DNA from: Oopsacas minuta
Lineage: Eukaryota; Porifera; Hexactinellida; Lyssacinosida; Leucopsacidae
Length of the DNA: 64,000 nt
Direction of reading: 5' to 3'
Assembly: GCA_024704765.1 (NCBI GenBank)
Contig: JAKMXF010000296.1
Location: 195,307-259,306 of the forward strand
How positions within the stretch are numbered: position 1 is the first letter of the stretch; each line of letters starts with the position of its first letter. The notes below the pieces were generated by a model. It had not been told where the DNA came from. It did not search any database and saw only the letters and a program-made list of their open reading frames with translations. Below are positions 46,461 to 59,085 of this stretch, in pieces. The translations under genes were made by a program, and so were the position numbers.

Positions 46461-48224
46461 CTGTTTGTAACAGCCTAACATGTAAAAAATGAGATGCCTT
46501 AAATTCTCAATTAAGTAGCATAATTCCATCAGGAATCAGGATATTATACCGCCGCCGGAACAAGGCTATGTCAAAGATAACAACTAATATAATGCAGCAC
46601 AAGAATCTCTGAACAATCGTGCAATTCGTATTCTGACTTATCTTGGATATTACTGGGACTCGATGTGATACCGTGCTGAAGCTATACTAAATCCTTTGAC
46701 TTACCTCATTAGAGACAATTAAGGAGTTTAGAGGAAATTTCACCACTATTGTATGCTATTACGGACATTATTTTCTACTAACAAGTATGTATCAAATGTA
46801 ATATAGTTGTTATCTAGGGCGCAAGAGTTTATCCGGGTGCTTGACGGGCACCCAAAAGTGCCAGTTCAGTAGCTATAAAGAACATAGAGTGGCGACCTTA
46901 AGATTCAAATTAGTATAGGATCAATAAGTTACTGGACAAAAAAGTACCAACTTTGAAGGGATGACCCTGGAAGAAAAAATTCCAGGTAAACCCCTGCATT
47001 GCGGATAAATATCAGAATATGTGGATTACGAGGTACTGATTAAGATAACATACTGAACTTATTGTGAAATACGTAGAATGAAATGGTAACTTAGCTTGCA
47101 AATCCTGAAATTTGGTGATAAGAAACTTCCAATTGTCTTCAATTTGATATCAGACTGAGACTGTGATTAATAGCTTGGAAGAGTTGATCATTCATTTGAG
47201 AGGAGGCACCAAGCAGATTCCTGATACGTAGGCATGGAACAATAAACTGGGCATATAGGCAAAATAGAGGGTACCACCTTATTCAGAATTCTATACTTGC
47301 GATCTCCTTTGGATACTCTAAGTGCATACTCAAGTCTCCCTCCATGAGATGCTTGGAAGAACTAGACAGTCTTGAGATTAACAATATCTTCCCATGGAAA
47401 GGCCTAAGCAAAGAGTGTCTGAGTTCATCTAGTTCGCGTGGCATTGTAAAAATTGTAAATTGTCCTTCAAAGTCATAGTTGCGTGTCATCCTGGGTCAGG
47501 ACAACGACAAGCCACTGAATGAGCGGAAATAAATGTAATAGCTGGAATGCATAGACGTGGTCTCAAGTCAACAAAAATTTGTAACAGCAATATGAATACA
47601 CATTAGATGAAAAATTCAATAAGTGTAAAAAATTAGCAAATATGGGTCAATAACAAAGTAAAACTCAAAAATTTAAAAAGAAGATGCATTAGTAAACGGC
47701 AAAAACACACTAAGTTAACTAATGAATTAATGAAATATTGAAAATATTGTTTTCCCCAGATATTCAAAAAATATTTCAGAATATAGTGCATAAAAGTAAA
47801 AAAAACACTGAAAATTTGATCAATATGATGAGATTGTGAGAAATATAAAATAGAGTAAAACTAGCATTTGGTATTCTTATGTGTATAGAGCAATAGAATA
47901 CGACATGGAACCTTGAAATTTTGGACAACAAGCAAATTTTCAAAAGATTCATATAATGTCTAATGGATGTAAAATATCAACAAAATTCAAAAATGGGGAA
48001 CTTGATTTACTGAAATTTTAATGGGCACATATGGTCTGAAACTCTAAATGGCATCGAATCAACCAACAGATTCATACTCAGCATCGAATTTCAGGCGATT
48101 TAGTGGGTCACTTGAACCTGGGTCGCCTTTATGAATGTCCAAACTGGAGACTTACACAGCAGCCAACTAGGAGAGTCTAATGTTTTCTGATGGGAGGAAC
48201 TGTTGCTAAATATACACGCTAAGC
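46461..48224. other. Intron sequence, no gene recognised
   Basis: Contains a short hairpin (GGGTGCTTGACGGGCACCC near 46835). ORFs are of chance length. No paired repeats noticed. Confidence 0.4.
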
Positions 48225-48850
48225 CCAATGATATAGTAATACTAGTGCGCTTCGCTTGGTATGACGCTGCGCGACAGCTTAACGTCCCAAGTTAGCTTAA
48301 GTATTAAACAGTAAATTATAGTGTTATTGTCGCTACGCGACATAATATGCTCAGCACTACGTGCAAAAATTCACAAAATAGCTAAAATTTAAGAAACGAT
48401 TATCCATGATCCATTCAAATTACATTGAATAGCATTCTGTGGTGATATTGGAGAAGCCATGTCGCTTTTAGTTAGTAATCTCGGCACTATGTGCCTAGGG
48501 TATTAATAAATTTTGAAATTTTAGAGATTTGGAAAACTTTCGTTTTTGTACAGATAAGATGACCATGATGAATTAACTTTTGGTCAGAGTCATGATATCT
48601 GGACATTTGCTACATCGGTACCAGTGATTCAAATTTCAAACTTCTATGATGGATATTAGCTGAGCAGTGGTTAATATATTGTGATTTTTGAAAATACAAG
48701 AAGGTTACAATGACCTCATAATTTAGTCATAGGCGTCAGTCTTCGTTCCACAATCGAATTTGTCCGAGTCAGGCTCAAAGTGCCCCTGGATGCAATAATC
48801 AGTCCTGGGGTCCTCCAGTTTCCTCAATAAATTTGGACATACAAACATAT
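48225..48850 (+). repeat. Dispersed repeat family R1, longest uninterrupted copy
   Basis: Begins near AGTGCGCTTCGCTTGG, with GACGCTGCGCGACAGCTTAA and TTATTGTCGCTACGCGACAT. It then runs through AATCTCGGCACTATGTGCCT, TTAACTTTTGGTCAGAGTCA, AGCTGAGCAGTGGTTAATAT and TTACAATGACCTCATAATTT, ending TCCTCCAGTTTCCTCAATAA. It shares this order with 14640-15186 and 18535-19746. Non-coding. Confidence 0.72.
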
Positions 48851-49563
48851 ATATATGTAAAACAAGTAGGCTCTCGTTAAACGTACAACAGCGAACAGCC
48901 AAAAATCCCACTGTTTATCCGGAGTACGTATAATCCGAAATAATTTACATTTGGGAAGGCATCGAAGGGGGACAGACAAAATGTAGAAATTTATATTTCT
49001 TATACGGAGTTACTCCTTAACCGTGTTCGTATTAACATCCGCATGAGGAGCTATGGAATGTCTATTTGCTGGAAACTCTGTACATTGTACTAGAAAATCT
49101 AGGGTAAAAAGTTTGGCATATTGGACAGAGCTTCCATGGAATAGAAACTGAATAATTCATCATCCTAACCAGGTTTATTTCTGTAATTAGCGATGATGAG
49201 TAGTTCTAAACAATGAATTCTGAACGGGGCCGTTTAGAGAGTATAAGGGGGGCCGAGGTGCATATAATTGCAAGGGCACTTGTTATACTTGAAATTAGAG
49301 AGATCTGTTGCGTAGGACTATGACTCGAAAGTAGCATTTCAAATCAAGCAATATCCACAATTCATCATAGTCACCTTCGTATTTAATACAGGGCTGACTT
49401 CCTAAAATGAACACACTAACAATTAACTTTTGTTTCTAGATTTCAGTATCAATGCTTGCATTTACTTTTGACATTTTTCATTATGGATGCGACAGAGTAC
49501 GAAGCAATTGCAGGGGATAAACTTTTAGATGTGGGGGCTCACACAGCAGGCAAAAAATCTATA
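48851..49563. other. Intron spacer with a possible pogo-like end
   Basis: AAGTAGGCTCTCGTTAAACG near 48865 resembles the terminus of Tigger-type elements, but no convincing partner was found. Nothing coding. Confidence 0.35.
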
Positions 49564-50279
49564 TAGTAGGGTACTGCTGGAAAGTGTTCCTAATAAGGAG
49601 GTGTTCCTTGTTAAGAGGTTTGCCTTTTAGGGCCTATCATAAATTTTATGAGGTGAATGAATGTTTGTTTGTAAACATGTGCTTTCTCTTGGAGGATAGC
49701 ACCTGACACTGGGATGTTCGGGGATCGGGCTGCAACGAACGACATTGACACTTGATGGCAGTAGTTCTCGACCGATGTCTCAAGATCTAGTTTTGTTTAA
49801 CCACGCGGTTAACAACTCCAAGGGAAACGCCAAACTGAGTAGCAAAAGCCGCTGACTACTTTTTGTACCTTCTTTCAATATCTCAAACTTCTGTGAAAAG
49901 GTTAGATTCTTTAAGGATATTGTTGAAGACATTGTGATGATTTGTTTTGAGATAGACAGACCAAAGATTTGAATAAAATGTCAGCTTCACATACAGTGGT
50001 ATGGGTATGTTAACAAAACAATAGAAAATGACTTCTTTATCATATAAACAATTGTCATTTCAATAATCAATCGTGAAAAGAACAAAAACGTCGATCACAC
50101 TGATCACGCAAACTGTGAACAAAATACAGCCCATTGGCTGTTATGTTGATCCCTACGAATTCTGATAAACACTTAGGTTCTTTAATGGTAGGTCAATATG
50201 AATGGGTAAGTGATATTTGGAACATAAAAGAGTGTTCCTGTCCCCTAAGCGGAGGTGTTCCCTCATGGAGGTTTTACTG
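49564..50279 (-). mobile_element. Truncated Tigger-type element
   Basis: The right end reads GGAGGTTTTACTG (to 50279), preceded by AAGCGGAGGTGTTCCCTCAT. The left end reads TAGTAGGGTACTGCTGGAAA, then GTGTTCCTAATAAGGAGGTG. The shared GTGTTCC...GGAGGTGTTCC blocks are inverted. TA flanks both sides (49562-49563, 50280-50281). Between them lies only an N-terminal HTH remnant, so most of the transposase is deleted. Confidence 0.75.
49790..49932 (-). pseudogene. Tigger transposase N-terminal HTH remnant
   Basis: The minus strand reads MSSTISLKNLTFSQKFEILK from 49932, then in a shifted frame FATQFGVSLGVVNRVVKQN-like sequence followed by RHRSRTTA. This is the psq/CENP-B-type HTH (LTFSQKFEILKE...FGVS...VN.V.KNK). 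The remaining domains are absent. Confidence 0.6.
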
Positions 50280-50281
50280 TA

Positions 50282-50941
50282 TTGCATATATTAATCTGAA
50301 AATTGCATTCTGAAAATTTTATTGTATCTTCTACAAATCTTTACACTTTTTCAGTAATTCTTTTAATTCTCATGCTACTTTGTATAGGCCACATTTTATG
50401 AAAATAATATTCGCAACTTATAGCACAATGTTTTAAACCATAGTATTATTTTGTATATTTGTTAAAATTGTATTGATTGAATAAGAGAAGCCTACTATAT
50501 AATTATCAATTGATTGAATTGTAATTTGCCTGTTTTAGGCTTATGTTCAGATTATACTTAGTGAATGATACTAATTCTTTGGGATTTCAAACAATCGAAC
50601 CCAGTAAATTCACTTTGGAACATACGTGTAATTGCTTGCTAAAGTAGCAGGTAAAAGAATGTTTCTAAGAAATTGGCTTGTTCCAGTTAAGCTAGGTGAA
50701 TCATGATGTGAGATCAGAATTTGTGGAAGGAGATGAAGTATTTGCACCCAATATACGTAGGGTATTTCTAGGATTGTTTGGAAGAGGGGGCAAATTGAAA
50801 GATAACAAGTATGAAGGCGGCCATGCTTATGCGGTTTCAGATGAAATAGGAAACCTAATATTTGAAACCATCGGATGATAAGTTAAATGAGATTATTGAA
50901 ATATGGAACAGAAAACAAAGGCGAATTATCGTATAAATCAA
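50282..50941. other. Intron spacer with one unrecognised 60-codon ORF
   Basis: The ORF at 50696-50878 (MNHDVRSEFVEGDEVFAPNI and so on) has a fairly balanced amino-acid composition, but I recognise no family. Too short to call a gene. Confidence 0.35.
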
Positions 50942-51904
50942 CAGGGGTATTCAATGTATACTAATTACTGTATATTTTAAATGAAATAGCAGTTCTAAGC
51001 TAGTATTTCTCAGTGCAATTATATAGAACCATATTTCAACTTTCTAACAAAACTTAGAGAGAGTTGATCACTAAATTATTTCCCAAATTTCAGTTATTTT
51101 TAGAAACCTACATTTTCTCCTTTGCACTTTTCATGGCTTCTTGTCCAAATTTTCGGAACTTGAACAACGAACATGCATCAAATTTCGCACCATTCTCGAA
51201 ATCCCTCCAAAGTCTATTCATGACGAGTTGGCAACGATATGTGGAGAAGATACTTTACCGTATTCAACTGTCAGAAGATGGGTGAGCCTATTAAGAGAAG
51301 GTAGGACCTCTGTCCAAGACGCTCTTCGTCCTAGAGCACCAAAACTGGCGACCAACAATGACAAATTGAGTGAAGTAAAGGAATATGTGAGTCTTTTCGC
51401 ATTCTTCGGTTGAGGAGGTAGCTAACTATGTTGGCATTTCAGCGGGAAGTGCACACACAAATCTGAAGGCGGATTTAGAACTGAGGAAGGTCCAAGTCCG
51501 ATGGGTATCACATTGCTTAACTTTCCCACAAAAGGCCGCGAGACTCCGCATAAATCTTTGGCTGTAAGGCAAAAAATTAAAGATATGTGTATGCACGAAG
51601 TCCTACATCCACCCTACTCCCCTGATATAACCCCATGTGACTTCTGGCTGTTTAGAAAACTCAAAGATAACCTCTTCGGACGCGGATTTAAGGATCAGCT
51701 TAGCCTTGATTGGGCAATTTACAGATACCTTGAAGTCATACCCAAGGAAGAGTACAGGAAAACTTTGAAAATTGGATTAAAAAGGCTAAATTCAGTTGTA
51801 GCGTATAAAGGAGACTACTTTGAACATTCATAGCAAAATCACCAACTTTGCACAGGTATTTATAGATTTAGTATGGTATGATTAGTATTTATTGAATGCC
51901 CCTG
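50942..51904 (+). mobile_element. Internally deleted mariner element
   Basis: Ends CAGGGGTATTCAATGTATAC (50942 onward) and GTATTTATTGAATGCCCCTG (to 51904) are inverted repeats, related to those of the 43055-44386 mariner. TA is present at 51905-51906; the left flank is AA. At 963 bp it has lost the middle of its transposase. Confidence 0.85.
51133..51833 (+). pseudogene. mariner transposase with internal deletion
   Basis: The start MASCPNF... at 51133 shifts within 20 bases into EQRTCIKFRTILEIPPKSIH, the first mariner HTH. SYSTVRRW-like sequence (PYSTVRRWVSLLREGRTSVQ), EEVANYVGISAGSAHTNL and VRWVSHCL follow. The sequence then jumps from ARLRINLWL to LHPPYSPDITPCDFWLFRKL, so the first and second catalytic Asp regions are missing. 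The C-terminal end RLNSVVAYKGDYFEHS is intact. It is a deletion derivative that cannot act alone but keeps both termini. Confidence 0.85.
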
Positions 51905-51906
51905 TA

Positions 51907-52714
51907 ATTATTAAACTATCACATTTGTTAAAATCATTTTTTCAAAATTCTTAATTAAACACTAATTAAACAATTGTGGAATTCCATATGAATAATATCC
52001 CAGAGTACAAAAACCGAAAGGGGGACAATTGCCCTGCCCTAGAAAAAAACCTGCAATATACAGAAAACCAAGCAACCCCCAGCAACACCCAGCAACAAAA
52101 GGTGGAAATAAATATATAGGACCATATACAATAGAGAACGTAAACCAAGTCACCTAGTTGCTCGCAAAGACCAAATAGGAAAACAACAAATTACCTATCC
52201 ATCTATAACAAATTATCATTCACGCACAAAAAGAAAAAAGGCAGGTTCAAACAAAAAAGGCAACTCAAAGAGCCCAATAGATCTTGCAACTTCTCTTCTG
52301 ACGGTAGTGAGACAATATTGTACCGAACATATTGACTCATCCCATGATCACATATGTAAAATTAGTATGTTCTGTATTGATACGATTAGTAATAATAATC
52401 CTACATTTCACATATTTAGATTCTTTGGATGTTATATTAAATCCGGATACTATGGAAGTTATAATTGAATATAATAATAACAATCATCATTAAAATATCT
52501 ACTCTAAGCTAGTTCAATTGAACCTTTAAGATTAAGGAAACTCGCTGTATCAGCCGGTAATTGGTACGCAGAATATCATTCCTCCAATGCAACTCAAATA
52601 CGGGAAGAGAGACTAAGAGATCGTGATTATCCAATCGCTGTTCTATTAGCAGTAATAATTAAGATAATATTCTCACTTCGAATAAAACATAATGACCTTC
52701 TGTAGTGTCCCTAG
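51907..52714. other. Intron spacer
   Basis: Nothing coding. CAGCAACACCCAGCAAC near 52080 resembles GTTGCTGGCAACCCC at 54250; an association is not established. Confidence 0.35.
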
Positions 52715-53285
52715 AGCTGAAAAGCAGGTTATGGTTAGTAATCATGACACTTCGTGCCCCGGTATAAAGAGTTTGGCAATATTTTCGAAATGTGCTAATT
52801 GGGATGTATTTGAAGTCATTACGAAATAATAAACTCTTGAGGAGCTTGTATTTGGGAAAATTAATCAGGCCAGGACATTTTGGATATTGAGGAGCATCTG
52901 TGATGAAATTATCAAAGATCTATATTAGGTAAATGGATGAGTAGTTACTGATCATGTAATTTTTTGATCTCATGATCAGTACTGAATTTTTTAGTATACA
53001 GGATTTTTGGCATACAGGAATACATTGGGCATGTTCGGACAAGTTCGAGTCTTGGATGAAAATTCACACCTGACGAAATTACGACGTAATTTTCAGTTTC
53101 TGGATTTTCGAAATATCATGTTATTAACCACTGCTCAGGCAATATGCTGATAGATAGATGAAAATTGAATCACTGGACCATCAATATGCCACACGTTATT
53201 AGGTAATCACTTTCACCAATTGTCAGCTCATCATGGAATTATTATGTCATCATGACTATACAAAAATCGAATTTTGTAATTTTAG
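52715..53285. repeat. Two R1 fragments head to head
   Basis: 52715-52985 reads forward (ACACTTCGTGCCCCGGTATA, GGACATTTTGGATATTGAGG, a GAGTAGTTACTGATCATGTA-like block). From about 52986 the sequence runs in reverse orientation (AGGAATACATTGGGCATGTT, CACACCTGACGAAATTACGA, ATTAACCACTGCTCAGGCAA, TCACTTTCACCAATTGTCAG). Both halves match R1. Confidence 0.6.
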
Positions 53286-55344
53286 AGGCATATATTTTAC
53301 CAAAGCAAATGATACTATTACTGAAATAATGAAGAGTAATACAGTCGAAACTGCCTAACAAGCAAATCGTATTTTGTAAGAATGTTCCTTGCTGAAGGGA
53401 ATTTTACTTTTCCGAAATACTTAAGTGCAAATCTGCACTATATGTTAATGAAAAAAGTTGTTGATAGGCGGATTTTGCTGTTAGACGAATTGATAATAGG
53501 CGGTTTCCTCTATATAATGAATGATTAATATTGAATTAGTCTTGTGTGTCTAAACCGAGGAAATGTAACGACGAAATTCATAGAGTAATTATTGAACCTA
53601 TCTAGAACAAGGCTTATAAGATCATTTATATGAAAGCAGATAAATTTTACACAATTTTTGGTAGAGATAATGGTCTATTTCCAATTTGACCAATATATAC
53701 CAAGATTAGCCAAATTGACTAAAGTGGCCAAACATCACATACCCTGAAAATCTCAAAAGCAATAGATCCTGATTAATCTGGATGTGATCATATTCAAATA
53801 TTGTTCGAAATTGTGGCAAGAGCACATCGAATTTGAGAAAATCTTATCTATAAACAAAAATTCCATGGCGTTACATATTGTGCCAGTGTCTATTTCCTGC
53901 GTTTGAAAGTTATTGATCCAGTTTTCAGATGAATTAGCTCAATTATTAGGAAAAAATATTTGTTGACAAGAAATATTAACTACCTTCAGATTTGTTTCAT
54001 GAGATTTCCATCGATTTACCTCAAATATAGCTGCAATTACATATTATGCCATGTTTTTATGAAGTTGTTTAGAAAGATATATTAAATGGATTATTTCTAT
54101 TTCTAAACCTAACAATGCATGATCAATTTTGGATATGCATGGCCAGATGGGCCCTGATCAAATTTTCATGACAACAGCACTCGTCCTTATTGCAAGGGTA
54201 GGCATCAGAGTGGGCAATGAATCATAGGCGTAGTTAGGTGGTTGCTATGGGTTGCTGGCAACCCCAGTGAACGCTGGACAATTGGGGATACAAGTAATGA
54301 ATGTATGATTGGAGTTGCTAGCAACCCCAGGGGAAATCTAAAAATGGAATGCTAGCTAAGCCTCTGTCCTTAAAACGCAGAAATATCCTATATAAAGGTG
54401 GAAATTACACTAAATCTGGCGTGCCTAATTCTCAAGATGTGACTTGAGGTCAAGGCAAACTCGCAAAATTAATCATCCAAAACGGGGTAAGCGCGTTTGT
54501 AGGGAACTTTGGATAACGAAAAAAGCGATACAGGAAAGGAAGGGCGAAATAGTCTAAAGTCTAGTGGACGTTGTGGCCCTAAATCGTTATTGTTTTTGGG
54601 AAGTTAGGGTTTTGAGGATCCCTGGTTCTATGACTAAATTACTAGCGATTCCGGAAATTGGCAAAAGAATTATTTACAATTAGTTTTATGCAAAGGAATA
54701 GACTAGTTCATTTGTATCATCAATGATGTAAAACTTTTAATCGTTGTATTTAGAATTTTCACGCTATCCAAACAACAGTTCCGACTACAATAAGAATGGC
54801 GAACTATTCATATTGTTATCGGAAATGTTGTTTAGATATCGTGTGGTTTGCTCCTCGAGGTTGGACGGAATGATTTGTAAAAGTGTTCGATCCCTAGCTA
54901 TGACCCGTGGACAATTAAAGAAGCAAAGGTTTCGACTTTTAATTTGAAGGCCGGTATACACTCGCGAGGGAGACCTGACAACCAATTCAGTAACAAATTT
55001 GTGCCAACGAGCGACCCCAAGGTCACCTGTATTGAATCTATATGTTCAAAAGGCATTGACTTAGATTCTTCCTTGTACCCGTTGTAGCGGGGTTTCGGTT
55101 ATCTCAATGTACATATCTTTCCTGCGGGTTTATCCAGATTATCTACTGTATTAATTACAGTTTACATATTCCCTAGCTATGACCCCGTGAATAATTAAAG
55201 AGGCTATTTAACTTTTGAGTTAAGTCACTGTATGCATGGTCAAGAGAATACGTGGTTAGACATCTTGAAAGCTGTGCTAAAATCAGTACGGAACAAATTT
55301 GAATATGCATTGACTTCTAACTAATTCCACTTTACCACGAGTGT
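53286..55344. other. Intron sequence with small local repeats
   Basis: At 54888-54960 and 55173-55260 two diverged direct copies share CCCTAGCTATGACCCGTG(G/A) and AATTAAAGA. At 54250-54345 GTTGCTGGCAACCCCAGTGA and GTTGCTAGCAACCCCAGGGG repeat, each partly self-complementary. No gene recognised. Confidence 0.45.
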
Positions 55345-56175
55345 GAGGTTGGCTGTTTATTCGAGCAGCAGTACTTCAACCATTAATTAGACTAACTTCC
55401 CATGGTCAGAATGTAAATATCTTTGGACCATCCGAAAGAAGAGATACGGACGTTTCTAAAAATGAATTTATCTTTTCCAAACTTTTATGTTTTCTATTAG
55501 AAATTGGTGCATCTAACCAGCAGTAGTTCACATGTGAATTTAGTATACTTAAATACAAATTATTTTATCTTGAAATCATGGGCATGTATTCCTGCTGTAT
55601 GGACGTTTATGTGTTTAGAATATTATGCTAAAATAGTTAAAACCTTTTGAGAAAATTATGTTTGAAAACTGTCTTGTTTGAGTCGAGTCTCTATTGGATT
55701 TGTATTAAGCACACAAATTTAATGAAACATTCTAATCCATTCTAACTATAGTAACGTATACAGATCACTGTAATATCTATTCTTTGATCTCAGTTGGCTC
55801 ATTATCAATTATTTAATGAATTATACAATATACGAAGTAATTTCAATTATGTCATAAAATTAAGTTTCCATAAATTCCAAAATAGATTAAATATAATCAA
55901 TGTGCAAAAGTCGAGTAAAAATGAATAATCAAATTATCAGATAATATGATTTTGCGTAGGTTTGATTTATAGTGTCACGAGCTGATGTATTTAGTTGTTG
56001 TGTACCTCTCAAGTATGCAGCAGAAGCTATGAAGCTATATATGGACTCACATATATATTGTGTTAGATTATTTATCTTCACTTTACTGTCATCAAAGTCT
56101 ATTTCTATCGTTTGTCTTTTTATTGTTCATGGCTTGTATGGCGCAACATTATGCTACAAAAGATACGGTGTGTTG

Positions 56176-56569
56176 CAGAGCATTAAAGGAGCGCCCTTCC
56201 ATTTTGAAGAACGGTACCTGGAGCTCGATCCATTTATGATTCAAGAACGGAAAGTGGAGCGGCGCTCTATTTTTCAAGCAGCGCGCTCCTATGTAGTTGC
56301 AAACAATATACAAATTTCATCATTATTCTGCATAAAATTCAGTAATCTTGCTATAAAAGTGGATGCTGTGACACCTTTGTATAATTCATAATTTATTGAA
56401 ATCGTTTGACGTTGCACAATAAATAATTCCCGTATACACAATGGTTAAATAAAATAAGGATTGCTTAATATACAAATCTCATGTACTTCTGAAGGAATGA
56501 AAGTATAGCAATTGGAGAGTGCAATCTATTTCTGAATAAGGAGCGGAGGTGGGAGCGCTTAATGCTCTG
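56176..56569. mobile_element. hAT-type MITE with GGAGCGC-rich ends
   Basis: Ends CAGAGCATTAAAGGAGCGCC (56176 onward) and GGGAGCGCTTAATGCTCTG (to 56569) are inverted. Internal GAGCGGCGCTC and GCAGCGCGCTCC add further sites. The 8-bp flanks (GTGTGTTG, CTATGGTG) agree at 5 of 8 positions. The GC-rich codons here create a spurious ORF. Confidence 0.72.
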
Positions 56570-57239
56570 CTATGGTGGTAGTACTTCCCAGCTAATACAC
56601 CTATCAATGGTTGTCCCACCTCCTCAGTTCGGGCCTACATGGAACAAAGGTGGTGGGGAAGTGACACGAAGATTTTTCAATTTTCCAGCTCCTGGGCCAT
56701 TTCAAATGTCAAATACCCCATAGGCGCCACTCAATTTGGTCAGGGTGGCTTAAACACATGTAAACCCTAGATATTTATTTAGAGAATTTTGGTTACAATT
56801 CATTGTGTCTACTAATAAATCTAATCTCTAATATAAATGATACTAACAAGTCTTAAAGTGCAAGAAGTTTTCTATATTTCTGGGAATTGCGAAAGTTATT
56901 TCCCTCTGCTCAATTAAATTTCTAATAGAATTTCGAACCTGAGACAAAACTTATTACAACTAGGAATAATTATCTACAAGTATAAATATAAATGCTCAAA
57001 AAAAACAACATAGGTGCTCTAGTTATATTCGATAATAGATAATACAAATAGAATTATAACCTCAATAGATAATACTAATTATAATTATAACACTTACATT
57101 TAGAAAACACATGTCTGGGGATAAATGCAAGAAGGGTATTTGACAAGTGACAACCAATATTAATCTCGCAATTAACAAATCAGAGTGGGTAAAACCCACC
57201 CTAAAAGTATCAGGGTGGGTCAAAATCCACCCGACCCAG

Positions 57240-57330
57240 CCTGTTTTGGCGCCCCAGAAATACCAATTCCCTCATAAATCCTCACTTATTGCCAGGACCC
57301 GACTGGAGCGCCTAATTACCATTAGCCTAT
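57240..57330. repeat. Short repeat shared (inverted) with 35410-35505
   Basis: CCTCATAAATCCTCACTTAT then TGCCAGGACCCGACTGGAG. Just before it, at 57187-57235, GGGTAAAACCCACCCTAAAA and CAGGGTGGGTCAAAATCCAC repeat a CCCACCC-type motif. Confidence 0.65.
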
Positions 57331-59085
57331 CATCTTCCAAATCCTGTCCAATTGGATCCCAACATATTTCCTCATGATTATCATGAAAAAGATGCAGATT
57401 CCAGGCAATGGACAATATCTCGATATATTGTGGCAGTTTGAATAGATAGAAAATCCTTTATTGAGAAAGAGTCGAGGCAATAACTCGCAATCAACGATTT
57501 CGTTGTACTTTGTGGAGATGGTGGACATGGAGAAAGCGATTTACACGGTATGAAATCTATTGATGGCTGAGGCGAGACTGATGGATCGATTACTCGCTCG
57601 AATATCACACGGATATTGTGTGAATTATTTTTTCCATTTCAAATAAATAGATTTTCGTTGAGTAGGATTATTGCGTCCATGTAGTTGTTTCAAATAATGT
57701 CCCAAATAGAATGGCTAACGCTAGGGCCAACAGAAAGTGAACTCAGAACCTCTTTGTATGAGTTGAAAGTGGATTCGATAAACAAAAGTAACAGCTGAAG
57801 CTCTCGTGGAACCAAAAAGGAAACATAAAATACTATATGTGCCGTACTCACCAGAAAACTTGTCAAGAATAATCTAACTTCTGTTATAGCAATTGACTAT
57901 TACATATCTCACGCGCATTCCGATGAGACAGAAATTATAGAAATAGAAAGAAAGGTAGTTACATTTTGAAATATTAATTCCACCTGAAGTTATGAAACTA
58001 TTTGGTTCCATTGAAGGATGGTCGAAACGAAGTATATTCTAAAATGTTAAGAAAATTATACAATCTTCGATATATAGAGCAGAATTTAGATAAATTTATC
58101 CTCGAATAACCGCCCCCTGATGGAACCTCGAAATATATAATCATCCCGCGTACTATTCGAGAAATACTGTATGTTGAAAATAGACAACACACCTCAGCCA
58201 ATAAGACTTGTATAAGAGTTCGGATTTGTAGATCTACAAATGAGAAGGATTTGTAGAGTCGTGAAAGATTTTGTAATGAAAGTGAAAATATAATCGAGAT
58301 TGTTAATGAATAGATGAAATATAAGATAATATTTATAGTAATACGAAAGGACTATTTCAAGAGGTTTACTCTTCAGCAACAGTTTATTGTATTTCAAATG
58401 GGGAAATTTTCATATGAAAATGCATCATATTTAATGATTTTATGTTACATCTAACCATATTTGATTAATTCATTGAAATTTAGAAAATAACTCTGAATTA
58501 TTAATTTCAACTCGACATATGGAACAGTGATTATATTTAATCTATTTTGGAATATATGGAAACTAAATGCCATGACATAATTGAAATTAATTCGTATATT
58601 GTATAATTGATTGAATAATTGATAATGAGTCAACTGAGATCAAAGAATAGATATTACAGTGATCTGTATACGTTACTATAGTTAGAATGGATTAGAATGT
58701 TTCATTAAATTTGTGTGCTTAATACAAATCCAATAGAGACTCGACTCAAACAAGACAGTTTTCAAACATAATTTTCTCAAAAGGTTTTAACTATTTTAGC
58801 ATAATATTCTAAACACATAAACGTCCATACAGCAGGAATACATGCCCATGATTTCAAGATAAAATAATTTGTATTTAAGTATACTAAATTCACATGTGAA
58901 CTACTGCTGGTTAGATGCACCAATTTCTAATAGAAAACATAAAAGTTTGGAAAAGATAAATTCATTTTTAGAAACGTCCGTATCTCTTCTTTCGGATGGT
59001 CCAAAGATATTTACATTCTGACCATGGGAAGTTAGTCTAATTAATGGTTGAAGTACTGCTGCTCGAATAAACAGCCAACTTCAGA

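Larger units (their letters stand above)
55345..59085. mobile_element. Long-inverted-repeat structure (arms about 570 bp)
   Basis: Left arm 55345-55915 and right arm 58515-59085 are reverse complements over most of their length. Examples: GGTTGGCTGTTTATTCGAGC with GCTCGAATAAACAGCCAACT; GTATGGACGTTTATGTGTTT with AAACACATAAACGTCCATAC; CAGATCACTGTAATATCTAT with ATAGATATTACAGTGATCTG. Divergence increases toward the centre. The roughly 2.6-kb interior has no recognised transposase. It holds a hAT-type MITE at 56176-56569 and a repeat shared with 35410-35505. Shorter relatives lie at 34272-34500 and 35605-35690. It could be a foldback-type element or an inverted duplication. Confidence 0.8.

Noticed and set aside
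50696-50878. 60-codon ORF, MNHDVRSEFVEGDEVFAPNI
   Set aside because: Composition looks gene-like, but no homologue, splice context or conserved motif could be recognised.
55972-56391. 139-codon plus-strand ORF, partly hydrophobic
   Set aside because: Its second half lies in a hAT-type MITE whose GC-rich GAGCGGCGCTC sites suppress stop codons. No family resemblance.
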